This document shows positions 54,498 to 63,199 of a DNA stretch of 64,000 bases, in pieces (within the stretch, counting starts at the first letter, position 1; every line of letters starts with the position of its first letter). The notes beneath the pieces are model-generated. The model had not been told where the DNA came from. It did no database searches and was given only the letters and a program-made list of their open reading frames with translations. Source of the DNA: Alphaproteobacteria bacterium (GTDB lineage: Bacteria > Pseudomonadota > Alphaproteobacteria > Rhodobacterales > Rhodobacteraceae); assembly GCA_030433335.1 (NCBI GenBank), contig JAUILL010000006.1:62001-126000 (forward strand). The letters run 5' to 3'. A program made the translations under genes and the position numbers.

Positions 54498-54884
54498 TCA
54501 GACGCTGCCCGCAGGCAGCCACATCTTCTCGAGCTGGTAGAACTCGCGCACTTCGGGACGGAACACGTGTACGACAACGTCGCCGGTGTCGATCAGAACC
54601 CAGTCGCCGCCTTCTTTGCCCTCGATTTTCGAATAGATGCCGAAAGCTTCCTTCAGGCGATCGACCAGCTTTTCAGCGATCGAGACAACCTGACGGCTCG
54701 AACGGCCAGAAGCGATTACCATGTAATCACCAATGGACGACACACCGCGCAAATCGATCTGCACGACGTCTTCAGCCTTGTCATCATCAAGAGAGGTCAG
54801 GATACGAGACAAGATGGCTTCACTTGTCACTTCGGCATCCGATGCCGGAACGGGTTCAGCAGACTGGGCTGCTTGGTTCGTCAT
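54498..54884 (-). CDS. rsfS: Ribosomal silencing factor RsfS
   Basis: Binds L14 and blocks subunit joining under nutrient stress. The 128-residue product has the RsfS/DUF143 core DDDKAEDVVQIDLRGVSSIGDYMVIASGRS and GDWVLIDTGDVVVHVFRPEVREFY, described by its ends. The ATG at 54884 is 14 bases from the AGGAGG site, which is long; a CTG six bases upstream would fit better. The start is therefore uncertain. Confidence 0.93.
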   Translation of the reverse strand: MTNQAAQSAEPVPASDAEVTSEAILSRILTSLDDDKAEDVVQIDLRGVSSIGDYMVIASGRSSRQVVSIAEKLVDRLKEAFGIYSKIEGKEGGDWVLIDTGDVVVHVFRPEVREFYQLEKMWLPAGSV

Positions 54885-54972
54885 AGTCAGGACTTGGTCC
54901 TCCTGGATACACGCCGAAGAGCCCCGGCGCTGGACATATATATAGCCTACCACTTTTGCGGCTTTTCCTCAA

Positions 54973-55152
54973 TCACCGAGGCAGCAACGCGTAGGGCGAC
55001 TCACTTGGCGCGCCTTCATAACGGGCGTTCGCGCCCTGTTCCACCGGCTGGCCCGAATTTTCGAGACTCGCGTGGGCCCAGCCGAAACTCAGGCACAGGG
55101 CCAAAATCAGCAGGATTTGTAGCAAGCACAGAGGCTTCGTCAGCAGGGTCAC
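54973..55152 (-). CDS. Small secreted protein, 59 residues
   Basis: A frame of 59 codons from a GTG at 55152: a signal peptide-like start (LLTKPLCLLQILLILALCLS, then FGWAHA with a possible cut after AHA) and a hydrophilic mature part of about 30 residues rich in Glu, Gly and Ser. The ribosome site is poor. The strong signal-peptide profile in the only gap between rsfS and leuC is the main support. It is transcribed toward rsfS. Confidence 0.45.
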   Translation of the reverse strand: MTLLTKPLCLLQILLILALCLSFGWAHASLENSGQPVEQGANARYEGAPSESPYALLPR

Positions 55153-55241
55153 GCGTTAAACATCCGTTGGTGAATCACAAGGGGCGGCGTGTAACACGAC
55201 TTGCCCTTGCAGCGAAGCCCTCCGCGCTGTATTTCCACGCC

Positions 55242-55328
55242 ATGATGGTAATTTTCGATATGGATGATCGCGCACGCCTGCCGTGGCGCTTCTTCGGTGC
55301 GATGCACACCGTTCTCGCCCGCCTATAA
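55242..55328 (+). CDS. 28-codon frame upstream of leuC
   Basis: A short frame from tandem ATGs at 55242 and 55245 to a TAA at 55326-55328, reading MMVIFDMDDRARLPWRF and ending TVLARL. A 7-bp hairpin (55318-55334) contains the stop codon in its loop. It is 57 bases before leuC. It lacks the Leu-codon run of a classic leucine attenuator, so a leader-peptide role is only possible. No clear ribosome site. Confidence 0.35.
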   Translation: MMVIFDMDDRARLPWRFFGAMHTVLARL

Positions 55329-55334
55329 GGCGGG
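55318..55334 (+). promoter_or_regulatory. Hairpin in the leuC leader
   Basis: CCCGCCT (55318-55324) and AGGCGGG (55328-55334) form a perfect stem around ATA. It overlaps the stop codon of the 28-codon frame. No T-tract follows. Confidence 0.5.
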
Positions 55335-55385
55335 ACCCGAACCACTATTCCATCACAATTTCCAAGATATCCACGGGAGAGGACC

Positions 55386-56795
55386 ATGACCGCCCCGAAG
55401 ACACTCTATGACAAGATCTGGGATGCCCACGTCGCCCACGAGGCCGAGGATGGCACCTGCTTGCTTTATATCGACCGTCACCTCGTACACGAAGTGACCA
55501 GCCCTCAGGCATTCGAAGGCCTGCGTATGGCCGGCCGCAGCGTGCACGCGCCCGACAAAACCATCGCGGTTCCGGACCACAACGTCCCCACCACTGTGGG
55601 CCGTGAAGATCCGTCGAACATGCCCGAGGACAGCCGCATTCAGGTTGCCGCTCTGGACACCAACGCGAAAGAGTTCGGCATCCACTACTACCCCGTGACC
55701 GACGTCCGTCAGGGCATCGTGCACATCGTCGGCCCCGAGCAGGGCTGGACCCTGCCCGGCATGACCGTCGTTTGTGGTGACAGCCACACCGCGACTCACG
55801 GTGCGTTCGGCGCGCTGGCCCACGGCATCGGTACTTCCGAAGTGGAACACGTTCTGGCCACCCAGACCCTGATCCAGAAGAAGTCCAAGAACATGAAGGT
55901 CGAGATCACCGGCAAACTGCTGCCCGGTGTGACCGCCAAAGACGTTGTTCTGCGCATCATCGCTGAAACCGGCACCGCCGGCGGCACCGGCTATGTGATC
56001 GAGTATTGCGGCGAAGCGATCCGCAACCTCTCGATGGAAGGTCGTATGACCATCTGTAACATGGCCATCGAAGGCGGCGCCCGCGCCGGTCTGATTGCCC
56101 CCGACGAGACCACCTTTGCTTATGTGAACGGTCGCCCCCACGCCCCCAAAGGCGCCCAGTGGGAAGCCGCTCTGAACTGGTGGAAGACTCTGTACACCGA
56201 CGAAGGCGCGCACTTCGACAAGGTACTGGTCATCGAAGGTGAGTCGATCGAGCCCACCGTGACCTGGGGCACCTCGCCCGAGGACGCACTGCCGATCAGC
56301 GCCGTCGTTCCCACCCCGTCCGACTTCAAGGGCGGCAAGGTCGAAGCGGCTGCCCGCTCGATCGAGTACATGGGTCTGACTTCGGGCACTCCGCTGACCG
56401 ACATCGAGATCGACACCGTGTTCATCGGTTCCTGCACCAACGGCCGCATCGAAGACCTGCGCGCCGCGGCAGAAATCCTGAAGGGCAAGAAGGTCAAAGA
56501 AGGCATGCGTGCGATGATCGTTCCCGGTTCGGGTCTGGTCCGGGCTCAGGCCGAAGAAGAGGGTCTGGCAGACATCTTCAAGGAAGCCGGTTTCGAATGG
56601 CGCCTTGCGGGCTGCTCGATGTGCCTTGCCATGAACCCCGACCAGCTGAAGCCGGGCGAGCGTTGCGCAGCAACCTCGAACCGCAACTTCGAAGGTCGTC
56701 AGGGCCGTGGTGGCCGCACGCACCTGATGTCGCCCGCGATGGCAGCTGCTGCTGCGATCACCGGCAAGATCACCGACGTGCGCACTCTCGCCTGA
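55386..56795 (+). CDS. leuC: 3-Isopropylmalate dehydratase large subunit
   Basis: With LeuD, isomerises 2- and 3-isopropylmalate in leucine synthesis. The 469-residue aconitase-family protein has [15 protein letters not shown] near residue 35, the 4Fe-4S ligands in [12 protein letters not shown] near residue 348 and [11 protein letters not shown] near residue 409, and [26 protein letters not shown] lies upstream. leuD follows after a 98-base hairpin-rich gap. Confidence 0.97.
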   Translation: MTAPKTLYDKIWDAHVAHEAEDGTCLLYIDRHLVHEVTSPQAFEGLRMAGRSVHAPDKTIAVPDHNVPTTVGREDPSNMPEDSRIQVAALDTNAKEFGIHYYPVTDVRQGIVHIVGPEQGWTLPGMTVVCGDSHTATHGAFGALAHGIGTSEVEHVLATQTLIQKKSKNMKVEITGKLLPGVTAKDVVLRIIAETGTAGGTGYVIEYCGEAIRNLSMEGRMTICNMAIEGGARAGLIAPDETTFAYVNGRPHAPKGAQWEAALNWWKTLYTDEGAHFDKVLVIEGESIEPTVTWGTSPEDALPISAVVPTPSDFKGGKVEAAARSIEYMGLTSGTPLTDIEIDTVFIGSCTNGRIEDLRAAAEILKGKKVKEGMRAMIVPGSGLVRAQAEEEGLADIFKEAGFEWRLAGCSMCLAMNPDQLKPGERCAATSNRNFEGRQGRGGRTHLMSPAMAAAAAITGKITDVRTLA

Positions 56796-56804
56796 TAAAT
56801 CCCG

Positions 56805-56844
56805 CCGCCTGCGTCAGGCGGTCGTGTATGGACGTAAGCCATAC
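56805..56844 (+). other. Two hairpins between leuC and leuD
   Basis: CCGCCT-gcgtc-AGGCGG (56805-56821) and GTATGG-acgtaag-CCATAC (56826-56844) lie back to back in the intercistronic gap. A third copy of CCATAC follows at 56860-56865, so alternative pairings are possible. Confidence 0.55.
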
Positions 56845-56893
56845 GTGATCCAGACGCAGGCCATACCCACCTTTTTCGGAAGGAAGACAGGAT

Positions 56894-57499
56894 ATGGACA
56901 AGTTCGAAAAACTCAGCGGGATCGCCGCACCCATGCCGTTGATCAACATCGACACCGATATGATCATCCCCAAGCAGTTCCTGAAAACCATCAAGCGTTC
57001 GGGCCTCGGCGTGAACCTGTTTGATGAAATGCGCTACGACGACAACGGCAACGAAATCCCTGATTTCGTGCTGAACAAGCCCGCCTACCGCGAAGCCGAG
57101 ATCATCGTCGCCGGTGACAACTTCGGCTGCGGCTCGTCGCGCGAACACGCCCCTTGGGCGATCAAGGATTTCGGCATCAAGTGCGTGATCGCACCCAGCT
57201 TTGCCGACATCTTCTTCAACAACTGCTTCAAGAACGGCATCCTACCCATCGTTCTGCCCCAAGAGCAGGTCGACGTGCTGATGAAGGACGCAGAAAAAGG
57301 CGCAAACGCCCGTATGGAAATCGATCTGGAAGCCCAGACCGTGACCACCTCGGACGGCGAAACCTTTGCCTTCGAAGTCGACGCGTTCCGTAAGCACTGC
57401 TTGCTTAACGGTCTCGATGACATCGGCCTGACCCTAGAAAAGAAACCCGCAATCGAATCTTACGAATCGGAAGCGGCGCAGGCACGCCCTTGGGTCTGA
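56894..57499 (+). CDS. leuD: 3-Isopropylmalate dehydratase small subunit
   Basis: The swivelling domain that completes the LeuC active site. The 201-residue product has [17 protein letters not shown] near residue 15 and the signature [20 protein letters not shown] near residue 75. GGAAGGAAGACAGG lies upstream of the ATG. A strong terminator follows. Confidence 0.97.
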   Translation: MDKFEKLSGIAAPMPLINIDTDMIIPKQFLKTIKRSGLGVNLFDEMRYDDNGNEIPDFVLNKPAYREAEIIVAGDNFGCGSSREHAPWAIKDFGIKCVIAPSFADIFFNNCFKNGILPIVLPQEQVDVLMKDAEKGANARMEIDLEAQTVTTSDGETFAFEVDAFRKHCLLNGLDDIGLTLEKKPAIESYESEAAQARPWV

Positions 57500-57526
57500 C
57501 GCCCTGACAAACCACAAGATATAGAG

Positions 57527-57552
57527 AGGGGCCGTATTTCGGCCCCTTTTTT
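57527..57552 (+). terminator. Terminator after leuD
   Basis: AGGGGCC (57527-57533) pairs with GGCCCCT (57541-57547) across a seven-base loop and is followed by a run of Ts. It separates leuCD from the downstream genes. Confidence 0.92.
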
Positions 57553-57605
57553 GCTTACGGTTTGATGCAGAATAGCACCAGCTTTTCCCCGAATCCGCCC
57601 CAATA

Positions 57606-57624
57606 TGTAAGTAACTTACTTACA
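57606..57624. promoter_or_regulatory. Perfect 19-bp palindrome
   Basis: TGTAAGTAA (57606-57614) and TTACTTACA (57616-57624) are perfect arms around a single C. The sequence looks like a TetR-family-type operator. It lies 131 bases before the next start codon, after the leuD terminator. No regulator gene is nearby. Confidence 0.6.
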
Positions 57625-57754
57625 GGTATTGAGACCTGATCCCGATATTGGCAGCATTGTGTCAAGATTGAGGCATTCCGCACCATAAGCGGATCAGGTG
57701 GGTCAAAAGGCACGGCAAAAGAAGCCTAGCCCGCCCTGGTAGAGAGGTAGAGCA

Positions 57755-58591
57755 GTGTTCACACGTTTTGTGAGCGCACTTGTGCGCGCGATATTCGTCG
57801 TGCTGTTGATCGCGACCCCGTGGCTGCTCATGCCCGGTCCGAATGACAGTGCGCCCATCGTCCTTCTGGTGGCGATCTTTGTCGGCTGGCTCGTCTTCTC
57901 AGAATACATGACCGAATACCCCAGCCTGATCGAATTCCGCGATGCCCCACCCTATAACCGCCTGCGGTTTGGTGCCCTGTTCGCGACCGTTCTGGTGCTG
58001 ACCCTGATCCAGCGCGGCATCAACCATCCCAGCCCCATCAGCGAGTTGTTTACCGCGATTTCGCACGTCGTCGGCGATGCTTTGGACTTCCCGTTCTCGC
58101 CCGTGCGCCTGATGGTTCTGTCCCTGCCCGAAGGCACCCATGTCGCCGACTATGATCTGCTGCGCCGCACCTCGGCGATCGCCTATCTGATGTCGCTCAT
58201 CTCGTTGGTTTTCTTCATCTTTATCATGTGGCTGAATGGCTGGCCCCGCCAGAACGGCAGCTTCAACGTCTGGACCAACCTGCCCACTTTTGACCCCACC
58301 GGTGGCGGCGATGTGGTGGGCCGTCTGAACCGCGACGCCAATCTTTACGTGGCTTTAGGCTTTTTGCTGCCATTCTTGATCCCGGCCTTCATGAAGGTCG
58401 CCGCGGGGATCATCGACCCGATCGCCGTGACACAACCAAAGTCACTGATCTGGACCGTCAGCCTATGGGCCTTTGTACCGTCGAGCCTCTTGATGCGGGG
58501 CATTGCCACCGCCCGCGTCGCCTCGATGATCGCGGACAAACGTCGCCGGTCCATGGATCGCGACACCGAGGATATGCACGTCTTCGGCTGA
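57755..58591 (+). CDS. Membrane protein of unknown function
   Basis: A 278-residue protein with about six hydrophobic helices (near residues 8-28, 32-48, 70-86, 145-165, 195-215 and 230-245). It starts at a GTG with GAGAGG eight bases upstream. A loop with NGWPRQNGSFNVWTNLPTFDP lies between helices 4 and 5. I do not recognise the family. The 19-bp palindrome upstream suggests regulated expression. The next gene follows at once. Confidence 0.65.
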   Translation: MFTRFVSALVRAIFVVLLIATPWLLMPGPNDSAPIVLLVAIFVGWLVFSEYMTEYPSLIEFRDAPPYNRLRFGALFATVLVLTLIQRGINHPSPISELFTAISHVVGDALDFPFSPVRLMVLSLPEGTHVADYDLLRRTSAIAYLMSLISLVFFIFIMWLNGWPRQNGSFNVWTNLPTFDPTGGGDVVGRLNRDANLYVALGFLLPFLIPAFMKVAAGIIDPIAVTQPKSLIWTVSLWAFVPSSLLMRGIATARVASMIADKRRRSMDRDTEDMHVFG

Positions 58592-58602
58592 TCCTGCTGG
58601 CA

Positions 58603-59640
58603 GTGCTGGTCTGCCTCGCAGGGCTGGCCCACGCCGATCCCATCCGCATCGCGACCTACAACACAGAGCTCGGCCGTAAGGGGCCGGGCCTTTTGCTGCG
58701 CGACATCCGGCGCGGCGACGATCAGGTCAGCGCCGTCCTGCAGGTGTTGATTCAGGCGAATGCAGACGTCATTGCCTTGCAGAGCATCGACTGGGATTAC
58801 CGAGGGGAAACTCTGGCAGCCTTTGTAGATGCCCTTTCAGCCCAAGGCCTCACCTACCCGCACACCTTTACCCTGCGCCCCAATGCCGGACTTCAGATCG
58901 CGGGCACCGATCCGCCCCAAGACCACAGCTTCGGTCGATTCGCAGGGTCCGAGGGGATGGCCTTGCTTTCGAAATTCCCAATCGACCGCGCGCAGGTCAG
59001 CGACTACGCCAATCTTGCGTGGCGCGCCCTGCCGTGGACACACCCTCCGGCGGGAGCACACCCCGATCAACGCCTATCGACCATGGGGCATTGGGTCGTG
59101 CCGATCCAAACGCCCGACGGCCCGCTTAGCATAATGGTCTTCCACGCCACGCCCCCTGTCTTTGACGGCCCCGACAATGCCAACGGCCTGCGCAACGGCG
59201 ACGAGATCCTGTTCTGGCAACACCTTCTGGACGGCGCACACGGCCCGCCGCCCGAACGCTTTGTGATCATTGGGGATTTCAATAACGATCCCACCCAAGG
59301 CGAAGGTCTGAAAGCCCCCCTAAACGCTCTGCTAGACGACCCGCGCCTGACAACCGCCCACGTCACAGGCATCCGAGGCACCGCCACTGTCGACTGGTCC
59401 GATATCGGCCTGCCGCCCATGCGCGTCAGCTACATTCTGCCTGACAACGGGATCAGCATCACCGCCAGTGGCATCCTCTGGCCACCCCCCGATGACCCAA
59501 CCCACGCGACCATTCATTCCGCCAGTCGGCACCGTTTGGTGTGGGCAGACATTGAGATGCCCCGCGACACGCAAGAAAACGTCACTCAGCCTGCAAAACA
59601 ACAGCTGCGGTTCCTTGACCCCCTCCGCGCCAATCGGTAG
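58603..59640 (+). CDS. Endonuclease/exonuclease/phosphatase family protein, secreted
   Basis: An EEP-fold metal-dependent hydrolase of about 345 residues. The catalytic motifs are RIATYNTELGRKGPG, VIALQSIDWD, VFHATPPVFDG, VIIGDFNNDPTQ and a C-terminal SASRHRLVWADIE with the His. A signal peptide (LRLILLAVLVCLAGLAHA) precedes it. The start is unclear: no ATG or GTG lies just before the signal. I give GTG at 58603; a CTG at 58588 overlapping the previous stop, or ATG at 58465 inside the previous gene, are alternatives. The substrate may be nucleic acid or a phosphoester. Confidence 0.78.
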   Translation: MLVCLAGLAHADPIRIATYNTELGRKGPGLLLRDIRRGDDQVSAVLQVLIQANADVIALQSIDWDYRGETLAAFVDALSAQGLTYPHTFTLRPNAGLQIAGTDPPQDHSFGRFAGSEGMALLSKFPIDRAQVSDYANLAWRALPWTHPPAGAHPDQRLSTMGHWVVPIQTPDGPLSIMVFHATPPVFDGPDNANGLRNGDEILFWQHLLDGAHGPPPERFVIIGDFNNDPTQGEGLKAPLNALLDDPRLTTAHVTGIRGTATVDWSDIGLPPMRVSYILPDNGISITASGILWPPPDDPTHATIHSASRHRLVWADIEMPRDTQENVTQPAKQQLRFLDPLRANR

Positions 59641-59682
59641 GCCATCTGCCAACTCTTGGGACATTCAAAAGGACCATCGCAC

Positions 59683-60789
59683 ATGAGCAATCCTTCGCTT
59701 CTTATCCTGCCTGGTGACGGCATCGGCCCCGAAGTCATGGCGCAGGTTCGCCGCATCATCGACTGGTTCGGTGACAAGCGCGACCTGAAGATCGACGTGA
59801 GCGAAGATCTCGTCGGTGGTGCAGCGTATGACGCGCACGGCACCCCTCTGCACGACGACACCATGGCCAAAGCGCAAGAAGTCGACGCGGTTCTGCTGGG
59901 TGCCGTTGGCGGCCCCAAGTACGACGTTTTGGACTTCTCGGTGAAGCCCGAGCGCGGCCTCCTGCGTCTGCGCAAGGAAATGGACCTCTACGCGAACCTG
60001 CGCCCCGCACAGTGCTTTGACGCGCTGGCCGACTTCAGCTCGCTGAAGCGTGACGTGGTTGCTGGTCTGGACATCATGATCGTGCGCGAACTGACCTCGG
60101 GCATCTACTTCGGCGAGCCCCGCGGCATCTTCGAAGAAGGCAACGAGCGCGTGGGCATCAACACCCAGCGTTACACCGAGTCGGAAATCGAGCGTGTTGC
60201 GCGTTCGGCGTTCGAACTGGCCCGCCGCCGTGGCAACAAGGTCTGCTCGATGGAGAAGGCCAACGTGATGGAATCGGGCATCCTGTGGCGCGAAGTCGTC
60301 CAGAAGGTCCACGACGAAGAATACCCCGATGTCGAGCTGTCGCACATGTACGCAGACGCAGGCGCAATGCAGCTCTGCCGCTGGCCCAAGCAGTTTGACG
60401 TCATCGTGACCGACAACCTGTTCGGCGACCTGCTGTCGGACGCGGCCGCGATGCTGACCGGCTCGCTGGGTATGCTGCCGTCGGCTTCGCTGGGTGCGCC
60501 CATGGCGAACGGCCGCCCCAAAGCCATGTACGAACCGGTACACGGCTCGGCTCCTGACATCGCAGGTCAGGGCAAAGCCAACCCGATCGCGTGTATTCTG
60601 TCCTTCGCAATGGCCCTGCGCTACAGCTTTGACCAAGGCGCAGAGGCCGACCGTCTGGAAGCAGCCGTTGCCAAGGTTCTCGAAGATGGCGTGCGCACTG
60701 CTGACCTTCTGGGTGAAGAAGGCGTTGAGCCCGTCACCACCGAAGGCATGGGCGACGCGGTTCTGGCGGCTCTGGACGCCAGCCTCTGA
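59683..60789 (+). CDS. leuB: 3-Isopropylmalate dehydrogenase
   Basis: The NAD-dependent oxidative decarboxylase that makes 2-oxoisocaproate in leucine synthesis. The 368-residue product has [38 protein letters not shown], the signature [20 protein letters not shown] and [23 protein letters not shown] lies nine bases before the ATG at 59683. It is separated from leuCD by two unrelated genes. Confidence 0.97.
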   Translation: MSNPSLLILPGDGIGPEVMAQVRRIIDWFGDKRDLKIDVSEDLVGGAAYDAHGTPLHDDTMAKAQEVDAVLLGAVGGPKYDVLDFSVKPERGLLRLRKEMDLYANLRPAQCFDALADFSSLKRDVVAGLDIMIVRELTSGIYFGEPRGIFEEGNERVGINTQRYTESEIERVARSAFELARRRGNKVCSMEKANVMESGILWREVVQKVHDEEYPDVELSHMYADAGAMQLCRWPKQFDVIVTDNLFGDLLSDAAAMLTGSLGMLPSASLGAPMANGRPKAMYEPVHGSAPDIAGQGKANPIACILSFAMALRYSFDQGAEADRLEAAVAKVLEDGVRTADLLGEEGVEPVTTEGMGDAVLAALDASL

Positions 60790-60818
60790 TAAACCTGCAT
60801 AATCATGAATGTATGAGG

Positions 60819-60844
60819 GGGGCCTTGCGGGCCCCTTTCTTTTT
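60819..60844 (+). terminator. Terminator after leuB
   Basis: GGGGCC (60819-60824) pairs with GGCCCC (60830-60835), loop TTGCG, followed by TTTCTTTTT. Confidence 0.9.
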
Positions 60845-60905
60845 GGTTTGATGGCCCTAGGGTCTTCCCAATTCCTTGTACTCCCTCCCTCCAAGGAGTC
60901 TTTTC

Positions 60906-61901
60906 ATGACGAACCCCCCTCAGACTGAACAGTCGAATATCAAGGGTGCCATCTTCGCACTGACTGCCTTTGCGCTGTATTCCGGCCATGACGTGCTGGT
61001 GAAAGTGCTGGGTGCGAACCATCACCCGTTCCAGATCGTGTTCTACAGCGTTCTGCTCAGCTTCCCCTTCTTGACCGTGGTGCTGATCCAACGCAAAGAG
61101 CCCTCGACCCTGCGCGCAGCCACCCCCGCATGGACCTATGCCCGCACCGTGGCCGTGGTCTTTACCGGCGTCTGCGCGTTCTATGCCTTCTCGGTCCTGC
61201 CCTTGGCGCAGGTCTATGCGATGGTCTTTGCCACGCCTTTGTTGATCACCGTCCTGTCGATCCCCGTTCTGGGGGAAAAGGTCGGCCCCCGCCGCTGGGG
61301 CGCTGTGATCGTTGGCCTGATCGGCGTGATGGTCGTGCTGCGCCCCGGCTCGTCCGAGCTGACCTTGGGCCACTTTGCCGCCCTTGGTGCGGCGGTCGGC
61401 GGATCGTTCGTGTCCATCATCGTCCGCCGCATCGGATCGCAAGAAAGCAGCATGGTTCTGCTCCTTTACCCACTCATCGCCAACATTGTGGTCATGGGCC
61501 TGCTGTTGCCGCTGGAATATAAACCCATGCAGCTGTGGGAACTGGGCACCGTCGCCTGCGTCGCGCTGCTGTCGCTGATTGCGATGACCTTCCAAATCCG
61601 CGCCTACAAGACCGGCGAGGCAGGCATCGTCGCCCCGATGCAGTACAGCCAGATGCTGTGGGCGATCTTTTACGGCTACATGTTCTTTGCCGAATATCCC
61701 GACGTCTACACGCTGGTCGGCGCCGGAATCATCATCGCCAGCGGCGTCTACATCGTGATGCGCGAAGGTGCGAAGAAGGACACCCAAGCACCGGTCACCA
61801 GCACCGCCGTCCGCTTCGAAACCGGCACAACCCCGCGCTACACGCTTTTATTCCTGCGCAAGAAGAAGAAACGCCAAAGCACTCTTGCCAAGCAAAGCTA
61901 G
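60906..61901 (+). CDS. EamA/DMT family transporter
   Basis: A 331-residue inner-membrane protein with ten helices in two EamA repeats (about residues 10-140 and 155-285), then a long cytosolic basic tail (FLRKKKKRQSTLAKQS). The first repeat has the FALYSGHDVLVKVLG start and VYAMVFATPLLITVLSIPVLGE; the second ends in VYTLVGAGIIIASGVYI. AAGGAG precedes the ATG at 60906. The substrate is unknown. It is only distantly similar to the EamA protein at 7106-7969. Confidence 0.88.
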   Translation: MTNPPQTEQSNIKGAIFALTAFALYSGHDVLVKVLGANHHPFQIVFYSVLLSFPFLTVVLIQRKEPSTLRAATPAWTYARTVAVVFTGVCAFYAFSVLPLAQVYAMVFATPLLITVLSIPVLGEKVGPRRWGAVIVGLIGVMVVLRPGSSELTLGHFAALGAAVGGSFVSIIVRRIGSQESSMVLLLYPLIANIVVMGLLLPLEYKPMQLWELGTVACVALLSLIAMTFQIRAYKTGEAGIVAPMQYSQMLWAIFYGYMFFAEYPDVYTLVGAGIIIASGVYIVMREGAKKDTQAPVTSTAVRFETGTTPRYTLLFLRKKKKRQSTLAKQS

Positions 61902-61925
61902 GTGCGATAATCGGCCCGACACGGT

Positions 61926-62002
61926 CGGAGTGTAGCTCAGCCTGGTAGAGCACTGTCTTCGGGAGGCAGGGGCCGGAGGTTCGAATCCTCTCACTCCGAC
62001 CA
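61926..62002 (+). tRNA. tRNA-Pro (CGG)
   Basis: A 77-base cloverleaf with encoded CCA. The acceptor arms CGGAGTG and CACTCCG pair fully. The D arm is GCTC/GAGC, the anticodon stem CTGTC/GGCAG with loop TTCGGGA gives anticodon CGG, and the T arm has TTCGAAT. This decodes CCG. A strong terminator follows within five bases. Confidence 0.97.
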
Positions 62003-62006
62003 ATAA

Positions 62007-62036
62007 AACAAGGCGCCCCTCGGGGCGCCTTTGTTC
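62007..62036 (+). terminator. Terminator after tRNA-Pro
   Basis: AGGCGCCCC (62011-62019) pairs perfectly with GGGGCGCCT (62022-62030), with outer AACA/TGTT pairing and TTGTTCGTTT after it. Positioned between the tRNA and the convergent AraC gene, so it may serve both. Confidence 0.9.
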
Positions 62037-62040
62037 GTTT

Positions 62041-63060
62041 TCAGGGATGCGTTTCGCGATAGGCGCTAGGGCTCAGGCCCGTCCACCGTTTGAACGCACG
62101 GACAAAGGAGGACGCCTCGGAAAACCCGAGCAGATAGGCCGTCTCCATCACCGAAGCCTTCTGCGCGGTCAGGTAATCCTGCGCCATCTTGCACCGCAGC
62201 TGGTCATGCACCTCGGCAAAGGTCATCCCCTCGTCCTTCAGCCGTCGGTACAGGGTCTGACGGCTCATTCCCAGATCCCGCGCAATGTCATCCATCGACG
62301 CCGAGCCCTGATGAAGATCCGGCAACAACGCTGCCTCGACCCGCGCCCGCGTGCTCTCGTCTTTCTTTAGGCTGTCCAGCAACGCCTCGGCATGGCGCGT
62401 ATACAGCCCGAATGCATAAGGTTTCGGCGCGGCGTTCAGCCCATCCAAACACCCCGCATCCAACGCCAATGCATTCCGGTCCGCCCCGAACGTCACAGGC
62501 GCCTGAAAGACCTCGGCATACAGTGCCTCGTGCGGTGGCGCGGGATAGGTCACAAACACCCCCCGCAAGAACGCCGCCTCGGGCATCATCCGCCGAAAAT
62601 TCCCGACAAAGTTCGCAAAGGTCTGCTCGATCGCGGTTGGCGAGGCATTGGCATTCGGAAAGTGGTCGATCAGCCAAACCGTCCCACCGTCCCGCCGCAA
62701 TTCGAACCGATCCGGGGCGCTCAGAATATCCACGTCCGCGATGATGCGGGCATAGCGGTTCACCTGCGCGATCCCGTCTTCCAAGGGGCCCGCCGCATCA
62801 ATGATCAGCCCGATGATCGACAGCTTATCGAGCCCCGTCTCGGCCGCGAACCGCAGGGCGATCCCCGTGTCCCCGCTGATCCCGATCGCTGTCCCCATCA
62901 TCGCGCCATAAGACCGCACCGGCACCCGCCCGTCAGGGTCCAGCAAGATCGCCTCGTCCATTCCGGCAGCCTGCACCAGCGCCGCCCGCGACACCCCCCG
63001 CCCCTCTGCGTAGTTCAGAAACGAAGCGGCCATACTTGCCATCACCGTGGGTTCGGTCAT
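62041..63060 (-). CDS. AraC family transcriptional regulator
   Basis: A 339-residue regulator. Residues 15-200 resemble the arabinose-binding type ligand domain found in OruR/ArgR-like regulators (PF12625), and the C-terminal two-HTH domain covers about residues 238-336 with MDDIARDLGMSRQTLYRRLKDEG and AYLLGFSEASSFVRAFKRWTG, described by their ends. It is divergent from the partial membrane gene, which may be its target. The ligand is unknown. Confidence 0.9.
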   Translation of the reverse strand: MTEPTVMASMAASFLNYAEGRGVSRAALVQAAGMDEAILLDPDGRVPVRSYGAMMGTAIGISGDTGIALRFAAETGLDKLSIIGLIIDAAGPLEDGIAQVNRYARIIADVDILSAPDRFELRRDGGTVWLIDHFPNANASPTAIEQTFANFVGNFRRMMPEAAFLRGVFVTYPAPPHEALYAEVFQAPVTFGADRNALALDAGCLDGLNAAPKPYAFGLYTRHAEALLDSLKKDESTRARVEAALLPDLHQGSASMDDIARDLGMSRQTLYRRLKDEGMTFAEVHDQLRCKMAQDYLTAQKASVMETAYLLGFSEASSFVRAFKRWTGLSPSAYRETHP

Positions 63061-63199
63061 TTGTCTAAGTCCCCTGCTCGCGCGCCTTCACAAGCGCGTT
63101 GGCCACAGCCCAAAGGCCTGCTGCCCCTTGATCACAATGGCGTTGGCCCCACCTACCATAGGTTGATGGAATTCTGACGACCTCTCAAGGGAATGGTGC

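Noticed and set aside
55242..55328. Classic leucine attenuator upstream of leuC
   Set aside because: The short frame has no run of Leu codons, and the hairpin lacks a T-tract, so attenuation by the standard mechanism is not supported.
59665..60894. Minus-strand open frame of 409 codons opposite leuB
   Set aside because: A shadow frame; leuB on the plus strand has every catalytic motif.
61902..62040. Integration site with a prophage at tRNA-Pro
   Set aside because: No integrase and no direct repeat of the tRNA 3' end were seen within the window.
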